From: Tissierellales bacterium | GTDB lineage: Bacteria; Bacillota_A; Clostridia; Tissierellales; JASKZW01 | DNA length: 10,534 nt | Assembly (NCBI GenBank): GCA_030147425.1 | Contig: JASKZW010000090.1 | Span: 1 to 10,534, forward strand | Direction of reading: 5' to 3' | Shown here: one piece after another, positions 1-5,831 of the stretch | Layout of the letters: each line of letters begins with the position of its first letter | Position numbering within the stretch: position 1 is the stretch's first letter | Position numbers and translations under genes: made by a program | The notes under the pieces: generated by a model | Told to the model about the DNA's origin: nothing | Database searches by the model: none | What the model saw: only the letters and a program-made list of their open reading frames with translations

Positions 1-336
1 GCAACTATAGTAGGTATGGAGATATTAAGATCAAAGGCTGAAGAAATGGAAGAAGAATCAAGAAAAAGATCAGTAGTCCAAATGGCTATAGGAACCTTAT
101 CTTATTCAGAATTAGAAGCTATGGAGCATATATTTCATGAACTAGATGGAAATGAGGGATTATTAGTAGCTTCTAAGGTTGCTGATAGGGCAGGAATAAC
201 AAGATCGGTTATAGTAAATGCCTTAAGAAAGTTTGAATCAGCAGGAGTTATTGAATCAAGATCCTTAGGAATGAAAGGAACACATATAAAGATTTTAAAT
301 GATAAATTATTAGATGAATTAGAGAAGGCTAAATAA
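1..336 (+). CDS. codY: GTP-sensing transcriptional repressor CodY, C-terminal part (5' end off window)
   Basis: CodY is the global nutritional repressor of Firmicutes; with GTP and branched-chain amino acids bound it represses amino-acid uptake, biosynthesis and stationary-phase genes. The window opens in frame inside the gene, and 111 codons are visible before the TAA. The visible part is the linker helix and the winged helix-turn-helix DNA-binding domain. The recognition region is at positions 181-237 (residues [19 protein letters not shown]), followed by the wing sequence [18 protein letters not shown], which is close to the family's near-invariant sequence. Full CodY is about 260 residues, so roughly 150 residues, including the GAF-like effector domain, lie upstream. 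No T-tract terminator follows the stop, so some read-through into rpsB is possible. An ATG at 16 is internal and is not the start. Identification is by recalled family sequence and by the codY-rpsB adjacency common in Clostridia. Confidence 0.96.
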   Translation, partial: ATIVGMEILRSKAEEMEEESRKRSVVQMAIGTLSYSELEAMEHIFHELDGNEGLLVASKVADRAGITRSVIVNALRKFESAGVIESRSLGMKGTHIKILNDKLLDELEKAK

Positions 337-339
337 TTA

Positions 340-368
340 TTGAATTATAAGGGCCTATATGTTATAAT
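340..368 (+). promoter_or_regulatory. Vegetative (sigma-A type) promoter for the rpsB-tsf operon
   Basis: A -35 box TTGAAT (340-345; 4 of 6 to TTGACA) is followed after exactly 17 nt by a perfect -10 box TATAAT (363-368). TG at 360-361 gives an extended -10 (TGtTATAAT). The predicted transcription start is around 375. It sits just after the codY stop and about 97 nt before the rpsB start, where a ribosomal-protein operon promoter is expected. The elements are read directly; activity is inferred. Confidence 0.8.
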
Positions 369-374
369 TTTATG

Positions 375-471
375 GTGATTACACACACTTCTTGATATAT
401 TGGAAAGTGCCTTTTAAGGTCTCTGGTATATATGATAGAGGTGGAGGAAAAAAACTATGGAGGTGGCTTAA
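375..471 (+). promoter_or_regulatory. 5' leader of rpsB mRNA with two small hairpins and tandem ribosome-binding sites
   Basis: This untranslated stretch of about 97 nt follows the predicted promoter. Two local stem-loops can be drawn: CACTTC (386-391) against GAAAGTG (403-409, one bulged A), and CTCT (421-424) against AGAG (437-440), extendable by G-U pairs. Two purine-rich ribosome-binding sequences follow, GAGGTGGAGG (438-447) and GGAGGTGG (459-466). The second lies 3-8 nt upstream of the rpsB ATG and is the functional site. Leaders of ribosomal-protein operons often carry autoregulatory sites, and in E. coli S2 represses rpsB-tsf. No named Firmicutes RNA family is recognised here, so a regulatory role is inference. 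Confidence 0.4.
457..471 (+). CDS. Possible 4-codon leader ORF (M-E-V-A) abutting rpsB
   Basis: ATG GAG GTG GCT TAA is read directly, with its own Shine-Dalgarno sequence (GGAGG at 443-447, 9 nt spacing). Its stop codon is immediately followed by the rpsB ATG (TAAATG). The GAGGTGG inside the mini-ORF is also the rpsB ribosome-binding site, so ribosomes on it would compete with, or hand over to, rpsB initiation. It may be coincidence, because an ATG in front of a GAGGTGG Shine-Dalgarno creates such a frame easily. Translation is not demonstrated. Confidence 0.25.
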   Translation: MEVA

Positions 472-1224
472 ATGTCAGTATTAAAAATGAAAAGTTTATT
501 AGAAGCAGGAGTACACTTTGGACATCAAACAAGAAGATGGAATCCAAAAATGAAGGAGTATATATTTACCGAAAGAAATGGTATCTATATAATTGACTTA
601 CAAAAAACAGTTAAGGAAGTAGAAAAGGCTTATGACTTTATAAGAGAAGTTGCAGAAAACGATGGTGAGATATTATTCGTAGGAACTAAAAAGCAAGCAC
701 AAGAATCAATAGAGTCAGAAGCAAAAAGATGTGGAATGCACTATGTTAACCAAAGATGGTTAGGTGGAATGTTAACAAACTATAAGACAATCCGTAAGAG
801 TATAAATAGATTAGATGAGTTAGAACAAATGGAAGAAGACGGTATATTTGAAGTTCTTCCAAAGAAAGAAGTTATGGAATTAACTCATGAAAGAAATAAG
901 TTATTAAGATTCTTAGGCGGAATCAGAGATATGGATAGATTACCAGATGCTTTATTTGTTGTTGACCCAAGAAAAGAAAGCATAGCTGTAAATGAAGCAA
1001 GAATATTAGATATTCCAGTAGTAGCTATAGTAGATACAAACTGTGATCCAGATTTAGTAGATTATGTTATACCAGGAAACGACGATGCTATAAGAGCGGT
1101 TAAATTATTAACTGAAACTATGGCTAATGCAGTTATCGAAGGTAAACAAGGTGAACAAATGGAAGATGTAGAGGAAGCTACTGAAGAAGTAGAAGAAGTT
1201 GAAGAGGTTCAAGACGAAGAGTAA
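472..1224 (+). CDS. rpsB: 30S ribosomal protein S2
   Basis: S2 binds late in assembly at the head-body junction of the small subunit and is needed for S1 and mRNA binding. The 250-residue product has the family landmarks in order: the N-terminal [19 protein letters not shown] (residues 9-27), IYIIDLQKT (38-46), [10 protein letters not shown] (67-76), [11 protein letters not shown] (93-103) and the Rossmann-like core ending [11 protein letters not shown] (159-169) and [24 protein letters not shown] (186-209). Length is normal for the family. The start is fixed by GGAGGTGG 5 nt upstream of the ATG (8 nt from GGAGG). The last 23 residues are a highly acidic, low-complexity tail containing three EEV repeats. 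It is the first gene of the operon, 41 nt upstream of tsf, its usual partner in bacteria. Confidence 0.98.
   Translation: MSVLKMKSLLEAGVHFGHQTRRWNPKMKEYIFTERNGIYIIDLQKTVKEVEKAYDFIREVAENDGEILFVGTKKQAQESIESEAKRCGMHYVNQRWLGGMLTNYKTIRKSINRLDELEQMEEDGIFEVLPKKEVMELTHERNKLLRFLGGIRDMDRLPDALFVVDPRKESIAVNEARILDIPVVAIVDTNCDPDLVDYVIPGNDDAIRAVKLLTETMANAVIEGKQGEQMEDVEEATEEVEEVEEVQDEE
1183..1209 (+). repeat. Three tandem 9-nt repeats in the rpsB 3' end
   Basis: Consecutive units GAAGAAGTA, GAAGAAGTT and GAAGAGGTT each encode E-E-V in the acidic C-terminal tail of S2. They are in frame, so change in copy number would lengthen or shorten the tail by three residues without a frameshift. Confidence 0.7.
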
Positions 1225-1265
1225 ATTAAGTAAGATATATAAATTAATAATGAGGAGGTTTATAT

Positions 1266-1913
1266 ATGTCAATTAAAGCTTCACAAGTAAAGGAACTTAG
1301 AGAAAAAACAGGAGCAGGGATGCTAGATTGTAAAAATGCCTTAGTGGAAACTGATGGTGATATAGATAAAGCTATAGATTTATTAAGGGAAAAAGGTCTT
1401 GCATCTGCTGACAAGAAATCAGGAAGAATAGCGGCAGAAGGATTAGTAGATTCATATATACACGGAGGTAGAATTGGAGTTTTAGTAGAAGTTAATGCTG
1501 AAACTGACTTTGTTGCTAAAACAGATGAATTCAAAGACTTTGTAAGAGATGTAGCAATGCAAATAGCTGCAGCTAATCCTCAATATGTTTCAATAGAAGA
1601 AGTACCAGAGGAAGTTGTAGAAAGAGAAAAAGAAATCTTAAAGCAACAAGCTCTTAATGAAGGAAAGCCAGAGCACATAGCTGAACAAATAGTAGAAGGA
1701 AGATTAAATAAATTCTATGAAGAAATATGTTTATTAGAACAACCTTTTATAAAAGATTCAGATATTAAAATCAAAGACCTATTAAAAGAAAAGATTGCAA
1801 AAATTGGTGAAAACATGAGAATCAGACGTTTTGCAAGATTTGAAGTAGGAGAAGGTTTAGAAAAAAGGGAAGAAGATTTTGCTGACGAAGTTGCAAAGCA
1901 AATGAATATGTAA
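1266..1913 (+). CDS. tsf: Translation elongation factor Ts (short form)
   Basis: EF-Ts is the cytoplasmic guanine-nucleotide exchange factor that recharges EF-Tu. The 215-residue product begins with the UBA-like N-terminal domain (residues 1-48, [19 protein letters not shown] with the helix [14 protein letters not shown]). The core follows, with [10 protein letters not shown] (57-66) and the signature [11 protein letters not shown] (79-89), whose TDFV contacts EF-Tu. The C-terminal segment [15 protein letters not shown] (about residues 166-176) and [11 protein letters not shown] are also present. Bacillus and E. coli proteins are about 280-295 residues; this one lacks most of the second core subdomain, a compact architecture known from other bacteria. 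GAGGAGG at 1252-1258 lies 7 nt before the ATG. It is cotranscribed with rpsB from the promoter at 340-368, with no terminator in the 41-nt gap. Confidence 0.97.
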   Translation: MSIKASQVKELREKTGAGMLDCKNALVETDGDIDKAIDLLREKGLASADKKSGRIAAEGLVDSYIHGGRIGVLVEVNAETDFVAKTDEFKDFVRDVAMQIAAANPQYVSIEEVPEEVVEREKEILKQQALNEGKPEHIAEQIVEGRLNKFYEEICLLEQPFIKDSDIKIKDLLKEKIAKIGENMRIRRFARFEVGEGLEKREEDFADEVAKQMNM

Positions 1914-1915
1914 AA

Positions 1916-1944
1916 AAATGGAGAACACTAGGTGTTCTCCATTT
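1916..1944. terminator. Perfect 13-bp hairpin between tsf and pyrH; terminator-like on the minus strand
   Basis: Positions 1916-1928 are exactly complementary to 1932-1944, with the 3-nt loop TAG. The stem is half G-C. On the + strand it is followed by GAATAAG rather than a T-run, so it is a poor intrinsic terminator for tsf and may instead act in mRNA processing, stability or partial attenuation. On the - strand the stem runs into seven T's (the A-run at 1912-1918), a classic terminator shape, although no minus-strand gene is visible. The hairpin is certain; its function is not. Confidence 0.6.
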
Positions 1945-1970
1945 GAATAAGTACAATAAAGGAGGAAGTT

Positions 1971-2693
1971 ATGGCAGATCCTAAATATAGAAGAGTCGTA
2001 CTAAAGTTAAGTGGAGAAGCTCTATCAGGTGGAGTAGGGCATGGTATAGATGAAGAAACAGTGGATAGAATAGCTGGAGAAGTTAAGGAAATAAATGCGT
2101 TGGGCGTTGAAACATCCATAGTTGTAGGTGGAGGAAACTTTTGGCGTGGAAGAGAATCAAGTGAGAAAATGGACAGGGCTAGCTCAGATTATATGGGAAT
2201 GTTGGGAACTGTAATGAATGCTTTAGCCTTACAAGATGCTTTAGAAAATATAGGAGTAGATACAAGAGTTCAGACTGCTATAGAAATGCGTCAAATAGCA
2301 GAGCCTTACATAAGAAGAAGGGCTATAAGACACTTAGAAAAAGGAAGAGTAGTTATATTTGCAGCAGGTTCAGGTAACCCTTATTTTTCAACAGATACAG
2401 CAGCGGCTTTAAGAGCGGCAGAGATAGAGGCTGAGGTAATCTTATTAGCTAAAAAGGGTGTAGATGGCATATATGATTCAGATCCTAAGGAAAATAAGGA
2501 TGCTAAGAAATTTGAAGAATTAGAGTATATAGATATATTAAATTTAGGCTTAGGCATAATGGACTCAACAGCTACATCCTTATGTATGGACAATAGTCTA
2601 CCTTTAATTGTTTTCGGAATTGATCAGCCTGGAAATATAAAGAGTGTAGTTATGGGTGAAGATATAGGTACAAATGTAAAGGGGGAAAAATAA
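1971..2693 (+). CDS. pyrH: Uridylate (UMP) kinase
   Basis: PyrH phosphorylates UMP to UDP with ATP, the first committed step from UMP to UTP and CTP. It is a cytoplasmic hexamer of the amino-acid-kinase fold, typically activated by GTP and inhibited by UTP. The 240 residues show KLSGEAL (12-18), the glycine-rich [10 protein letters not shown] (51-60), [20 protein letters not shown] (73-92), the UMP/ATP-site segment [19 protein letters not shown] (131-149), and VDGIYDSDP (164-172). Length is standard and no expected motif is missing. AAAGGAGG at 1958-1965 lies 5 nt upstream of the ATG. The stop codon overlaps the frr start by one base (TAATG), so the two are translationally coupled. pyrH-frr is a very widely conserved pair. 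Confidence 0.98.
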   Translation: MADPKYRRVVLKLSGEALSGGVGHGIDEETVDRIAGEVKEINALGVETSIVVGGGNFWRGRESSEKMDRASSDYMGMLGTVMNALALQDALENIGVDTRVQTAIEMRQIAEPYIRRRAIRHLEKGRVVIFAAGSGNPYFSTDTAAALRAAEIEAEVILLAKKGVDGIYDSDPKENKDAKKFEELEYIDILNLGLGIMDSTATSLCMDNSLPLIVFGIDQPGNIKSVVMGEDIGTNVKGEK

Positions 2694-3250
2694 TGCGTTT
2701 AGATGTTCATGGTGATATAGAAGAGAGAATGGGACTGGTTATAGAGGCCCTTAGAGAAAACTTAAGTACAATTAGAGCAGGAAGAGCTAATCCGGCTATA
2801 TTAGAGCAAGTAAGTGTAGATTACTATGGAACTATAACTCCATTAAACCAAATAGCAGGAATATCAGCTCCAGAGCCAAGACTACTTTTAGTTCAGCCTT
2901 GGGATGCAAATGCTATACCAGAAATTGAAAAGGCTATTCTACAATCAGACTTAGGTCTAAATCCATCTAATGATGGTAAAGTAGTAAGACTTCCTATTCC
3001 AGCTTTAACAGAAGAAAGAAGAAAAGAACTTGTAAAATTAGTTAATAAAAATGCAGAAGATGCAAAAGTTCAAGTTAGAAATATAAGAAGAGATGGAAAT
3101 GATGAAGTTAAGGCCTTAGAAAAGGATAAAGAAATAAGTGAAGATGAGATGAAAAAAGCTGAAGACTTAGTCCAGGAAATAACAGATAAGTATATAAGTC
3201 AAATAGATGAAATTGCAAGCAAAAAAGAAGAAGAATTAATGGAAATTTAA
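2693..3250 (+). CDS. frr: Ribosome recycling factor
   Basis: With EF-G, RRF splits the post-termination 70S ribosome so that it can be reused. The 185-residue product has the usual length and an L-shaped two-domain layout. The first arm of the helical bundle contains the RAGRANP motif (28-34). Domain II, roughly residues 31-104, includes [12 protein letters not shown] and LLLVQPWD. The long C-terminal helices begin at [11 protein letters not shown] (105-115) and carry the conserved arginine segment VRNIRRD (128-134). The ATG overlaps the pyrH TAA by one base, with GGGGG 7 nt upstream as ribosome-binding site. A strong terminator follows directly, closing the translation block. Confidence 0.98.
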   Translation: MRLDVHGDIEERMGLVIEALRENLSTIRAGRANPAILEQVSVDYYGTITPLNQIAGISAPEPRLLLVQPWDANAIPEIEKAILQSDLGLNPSNDGKVVRLPIPALTEERRKELVKLVNKNAEDAKVQVRNIRRDGNDEVKALEKDKEISEDEMKKAEDLVQEITDKYISQIDEIASKKEEELMEI

Positions 3251-3258
3251 AACTAAAA

Positions 3259-3287
3259 TCCCTTTCTATATTGGAAGGGGTTTTTTT
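3259..3287 (+). terminator. Intrinsic terminator after frr
   Basis: The stem TCCCTTTC (3259-3266) pairs with GGAAGGGG (3273-3280), using two G-U pairs, across the 6-nt loop TATATT. Seven T's (3281-3287) follow at once, and a short A-run upstream can extend the stem. This is a textbook Rho-independent shape 8 nt after the frr stop. The uppS start is only 21 nt past the T-run, so uppS-polC transcription must come from read-through or from a promoter inside frr. Confidence 0.87.
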
Positions 3288-3308
3288 AAAATAAAGGAGT
3301 AGAATTAT

Positions 3309-4040
3309 ATGGATAATATAGTTTTAGACAAGAATAAGTTACCAAAACACCTGGCTATTATCATGGATGGTAATGGAAGGTGGGCAAAGGAAAAGGGCTT
3401 GCCAAGAACAGCAGGGCACAAGCAAGGAGTTCAAACAGTTATAGATATAGTTGAGGATTGTGCAGAATTAGGAATAGAATACCTTTCTCTTTTTGCTTTT
3501 TCTACAGAAAACTGGAAAAGACCTAAAAAAGAAGTTGAGAACCTTATGAAACTTTTAGTTCAATTTATAGATAAGGAGTTAGGAAGACTTCATAAAAATA
3601 ATATTAAGGTAAGAACTATGGGTGATATAAGCCAACTACCTAGTAAAGTTCAACAAAAAGTTGAAAAGGCTATAGATACTACTAAGGATAACAATAGAAT
3701 GGTTTTAAATATAGGCTTAAACTATGGTGGAAGGGACGATATCTTAGAAGCAAGTAAAAAGATTGGTCAGGACTTATTAGAGGGAAGACTAAGTTTAGAA
3801 AAACTAGACGAGGATTTATTTAAAGATTATTTATATACATCAGACATACCTGATGTAGACTTATTAATAAGGCCTAGTGGTGAGCAAAGAATTAGTAATT
3901 TTATGTTATATCAAATAGCCTATGCAGAATTATGGTTTTCAAATATATATTGGCCAGACTTTAATAAGGGGCATCTATACAGGGCATTAAAGGATTATGA
4001 AAATAGGGATAGACGCTTTGGAGGAGTTAAGGATGAATAA
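3309..4040 (+). CDS. uppS: Isoprenyl transferase (di-trans,poly-cis-undecaprenyl-diphosphate synthase)
   Basis: UppS adds cis isopentenyl units to farnesyl diphosphate to make undecaprenyl diphosphate, the lipid carrier for peptidoglycan and teichoic-acid precursors. It is a cytoplasmic, membrane-associated homodimer. The 243-residue product shows the catalytic IIMDGNGRWA (17-26, D20 as the magnesium/diphosphate-binding Asp), the AGHKQG segment (35-40), FAFSTENWKRP (62-72), and the C-terminal signature LIRPSGEQRISNF (186-198) followed by YAELWF (205-210). Length and motifs are normal. AAAGGAG (3293-3299) is 9 nt upstream of the ATG. The 3' end overlaps cdsA by 8 nt. It opens the envelope block after the frr terminator, and uppS-cdsA adjacency is standard in bacteria. 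Confidence 0.97.
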   Translation: MDNIVLDKNKLPKHLAIIMDGNGRWAKEKGLPRTAGHKQGVQTVIDIVEDCAELGIEYLSLFAFSTENWKRPKKEVENLMKLLVQFIDKELGRLHKNNIKVRTMGDISQLPSKVQQKVEKAIDTTKDNNRMVLNIGLNYGGRDDILEASKKIGQDLLEGRLSLEKLDEDLFKDYLYTSDIPDVDLLIRPSGEQRISNFMLYQIAYAELWFSNIYWPDFNKGHLYRALKDYENRDRRFGGVKDE

Positions 4041-4812
4041 ATTTTTAAAAAGGACCTTATCAGGTATAGCTCTTGTATTTCTTATATATTTAGCCTTAAA
4101 AAATGGTGGGAATCTATTGGCAGGCTTTACATTTTTAATATCACTTGTGGCTTTTTGGGAATATAGTGAAGCCTTTAAACTAAAAGATATTTATATTATA
4201 AAAAGTTTAGGTTACTTATTTTCCTTACTCATGTTTTTAACAAATCTAAAGTTGCTTGATTTATCTTTAGGTTTTTTATTATTTATTTCTTTGATTTTAA
4301 GCTTGTTTAAATTAGTAATAGATAAGAAGACTGTTTTATTTGAAGTAGGATTAACCATGCTAGGAATTCTATATATACCTTTTTTATTTCAGCATATATT
4401 TCTCCTAGATGGATATGAATATATATGGCTGGTTTTTTTAACTGCTTGGGGAAGCGATACTTTTGCTTATCTAGCAGGCAACCTATTTGGGAAAAGAAAG
4501 CTATATCCTGAGTTAAGTCCTAATAAGACTATAGAAGGTTCCCTTGGAGGAATTCTAGGAAGTGGTTTAATATCAGCCTTGTTTGGACTATTTATTAGTT
4601 CAGATAAGATTATAGCTTTATTTATATTAGGTGCTTTTACATCAGTAATATCTCAATTAGGAGATCTAACAGCGTCTAAAATAAAAAGATATACAGGAGT
4701 AAAGGACTTTGGTTATATTATACCAGGCCATGGAGGAATACTAGATCGTTTTGATAGTGTTTTATTTACAGCTCCAACAATATATTATATGTTTAAATTA
4801 ATAATTAATTAG
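4033..4812 (+). CDS. cdsA: Phosphatidate cytidylyltransferase (CDP-diacylglycerol synthase)
   Basis: CdsA converts phosphatidic acid and CTP to CDP-diacylglycerol, the precursor of phosphatidylglycerol, cardiolipin and other phospholipids, at the cytoplasmic membrane. The 259-residue product is very hydrophobic, with about seven or eight membrane segments. It contains SDTFAYLAGNLFGKRK (141-156), SPNKTIEGSLGG (162-173), and the family signature from ASKIKRYTGVKDFG to PGHGGILDRFDS (214-242), in which the acidic and His/Gly residues of the active site are intact. I take the ATG at 4033 (MNKFLKRTLSG) because GAGGAG (4021-4026) sits just upstream and the hydrophobic N-terminus then starts as in relatives. 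An in-frame ATG at 3997 would add 12 polar residues within uppS and lacks this spacing. It overlaps uppS by 8 nt, implying coupling. Confidence 0.95.
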   Translation: MNKFLKRTLSGIALVFLIYLALKNGGNLLAGFTFLISLVAFWEYSEAFKLKDIYIIKSLGYLFSLLMFLTNLKLLDLSLGFLLFISLILSLFKLVIDKKTVLFEVGLTMLGILYIPFLFQHIFLLDGYEYIWLVFLTAWGSDTFAYLAGNLFGKRKLYPELSPNKTIEGSLGGILGSGLISALFGLFISSDKIIALFILGAFTSVISQLGDLTASKIKRYTGVKDFGYIIPGHGGILDRFDSVLFTAPTIYYMFKLIIN

Positions 4813-4825
4813 AAGAGGTGGTAAA

Positions 4826-5827
4826 ATGACATTCCTAGCAACGATATTTGTTTTTTTATTTGTAATCTTATTTCATGAATTTGGCCATTTTGCAGTAGCA
4901 AAGGCAGTAGGTATAAAGGTAGACGAGTTTGCTATAGGTATGGGGCCAAAAATCTTCCAGAGGCAAAAAGGTGAAACAGTATACACTCTAAGGGCCTTAC
5001 CTATAGGAGGTTATGTTGCCATGGAAGGTGAGGACGAGGGCTCAGATAACCCGAGAAGTTTTACAAATGCTAAGCCTTGGCAAAGAATTTTAGTAGTAGG
5101 AGCAGGGGCTTTTATGAACTTTGTTCTAGCTATACTTGTTTTTTCTATAGTTTTTTATTCCCAAGGTTTTCCAAATAATAAAATAGAGGAAACTATAGAA
5201 GGTACCCCAGCTTATGAAGCAGGGATAAGTTCCGGTGAGGAAATAGTGGAAATAGATGGGAAAAAGATTGACAGTTGGAATTCTATAGTAGATGGAATAG
5301 AGAAGTCAGGAGAAAAGGTTAGTATAAAAACAAAGCTAGATGGAGAAGAGAAAAACTATAATTTAAATCTAGTAAAATCAGAAGATGGTAGAAGAATAGT
5401 AGGTATAGTTCCTATGAGGGATAAAAGTTTAACTCAAGCTATTAAAGGTGGTTTTGTACAAACTGGCGCTAATATAAAGCAAATGTTCCAAGTATTTTCC
5501 ATGTTAATAAGAGGGGAAATAGGTAGGGAGAGTTTTGCAGGACCAGTAGGTATTATTAATCAAATAGGAGAAAGTGCTAAGTTAGGAATAGAATATGTCT
5601 TACTTTTAATGGGTTTAATAAGTGTAAATTTAGGTTTTATAAACCTTTTACCTATTCCAGCTTTAGACGGTAGCAAGATTATATTTATATTGATAGAAAT
5701 AATAAGAGGTAAACCTATAGATATAGAAAAGGAAGGTATGATACATTTTATAGGTTTTATACTTTTGATGACCTTTATGCTCTTTATAACATATTCAGAC
5801 ATAAGTGGTTTAATAAGTGGAAGGTGA
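4826..5827 (+). CDS. rseP: Site-2-type intramembrane zinc metalloprotease RseP/RasP (M50 family)
   Basis: This family cleaves transmembrane substrates within the bilayer, such as anti-sigma factors in regulated intramembrane proteolysis and signal-peptide remnants. The 333-residue product starts with a membrane helix carrying the zinc motif HEFGH (17-21; two His ligands and the catalytic Glu). Next come the conserved GIKVDEFAIGMGPKIF and ALPIGGYVAMEGED (57-70), a second membrane helix (about 91-111), one PDZ domain (about 117-195), then the third zinc-ligand motif NLLPIPALDG (273-282, D281) in a membrane segment, and a final membrane helix (about 306-323). It is complete, with all catalytic residues. 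GAGGTGG (4815-4821) precedes the ATG by 4 nt. It lies 13 nt after cdsA, where dxr usually intervenes. The natural substrate cannot be told from the sequence. Confidence 0.96.
   Translation: MTFLATIFVFLFVILFHEFGHFAVAKAVGIKVDEFAIGMGPKIFQRQKGETVYTLRALPIGGYVAMEGEDEGSDNPRSFTNAKPWQRILVVGAGAFMNFVLAILVFSIVFYSQGFPNNKIEETIEGTPAYEAGISSGEEIVEIDGKKIDSWNSIVDGIEKSGEKVSIKTKLDGEEKNYNLNLVKSEDGRRIVGIVPMRDKSLTQAIKGGFVQTGANIKQMFQVFSMLIRGEIGRESFAGPVGIINQIGESAKLGIEYVLLLMGLISVNLGFINLLPIPALDGSKIIFILIEIIRGKPIDIEKEGMIHFIGFILLMTFMLFITYSDISGLISGR
5819..5826 (+). promoter_or_regulatory. Ribosome-binding site that selects the TTG start of ispG
   Basis: GGAAGGTG overlaps the last codons of rseP and ends 5 nt before TTG at 5832. 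No comparable purine-rich site precedes the alternative in-frame GTG at 5817, so the TTG is preferred. Confidence 0.7.
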
Positions 5828-5831
5828 TATT

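Noticed and set aside
366..380. A 15-base sequence resembling the CodY box (AATTTTCWGAAAATT) at the rpsB transcription start, right after codY
   Set aside because: It matches only 11 of 15 positions and loses the second half of the palindrome (GGTGATT instead of GAAAATT). Matches this weak are expected by chance in such AT-rich DNA.
3191..3241. Candidate promoter inside the end of frr (TTGCAA at 3213-3218; TATATA at 3191-3196) for uppS
   Set aside because: Neither box has a partner at 16-18 nt spacing that resembles consensus, so no promoter is called even though one is needed if the terminator is efficient.
3997..4032. Longer cdsA start at an in-frame ATG 36 bases upstream
   Set aside because: It would overlap uppS by 44 bases and add 12 polar residues not expected before the first membrane helix, while the ATG at 4033 has GAGGAG at proper spacing.
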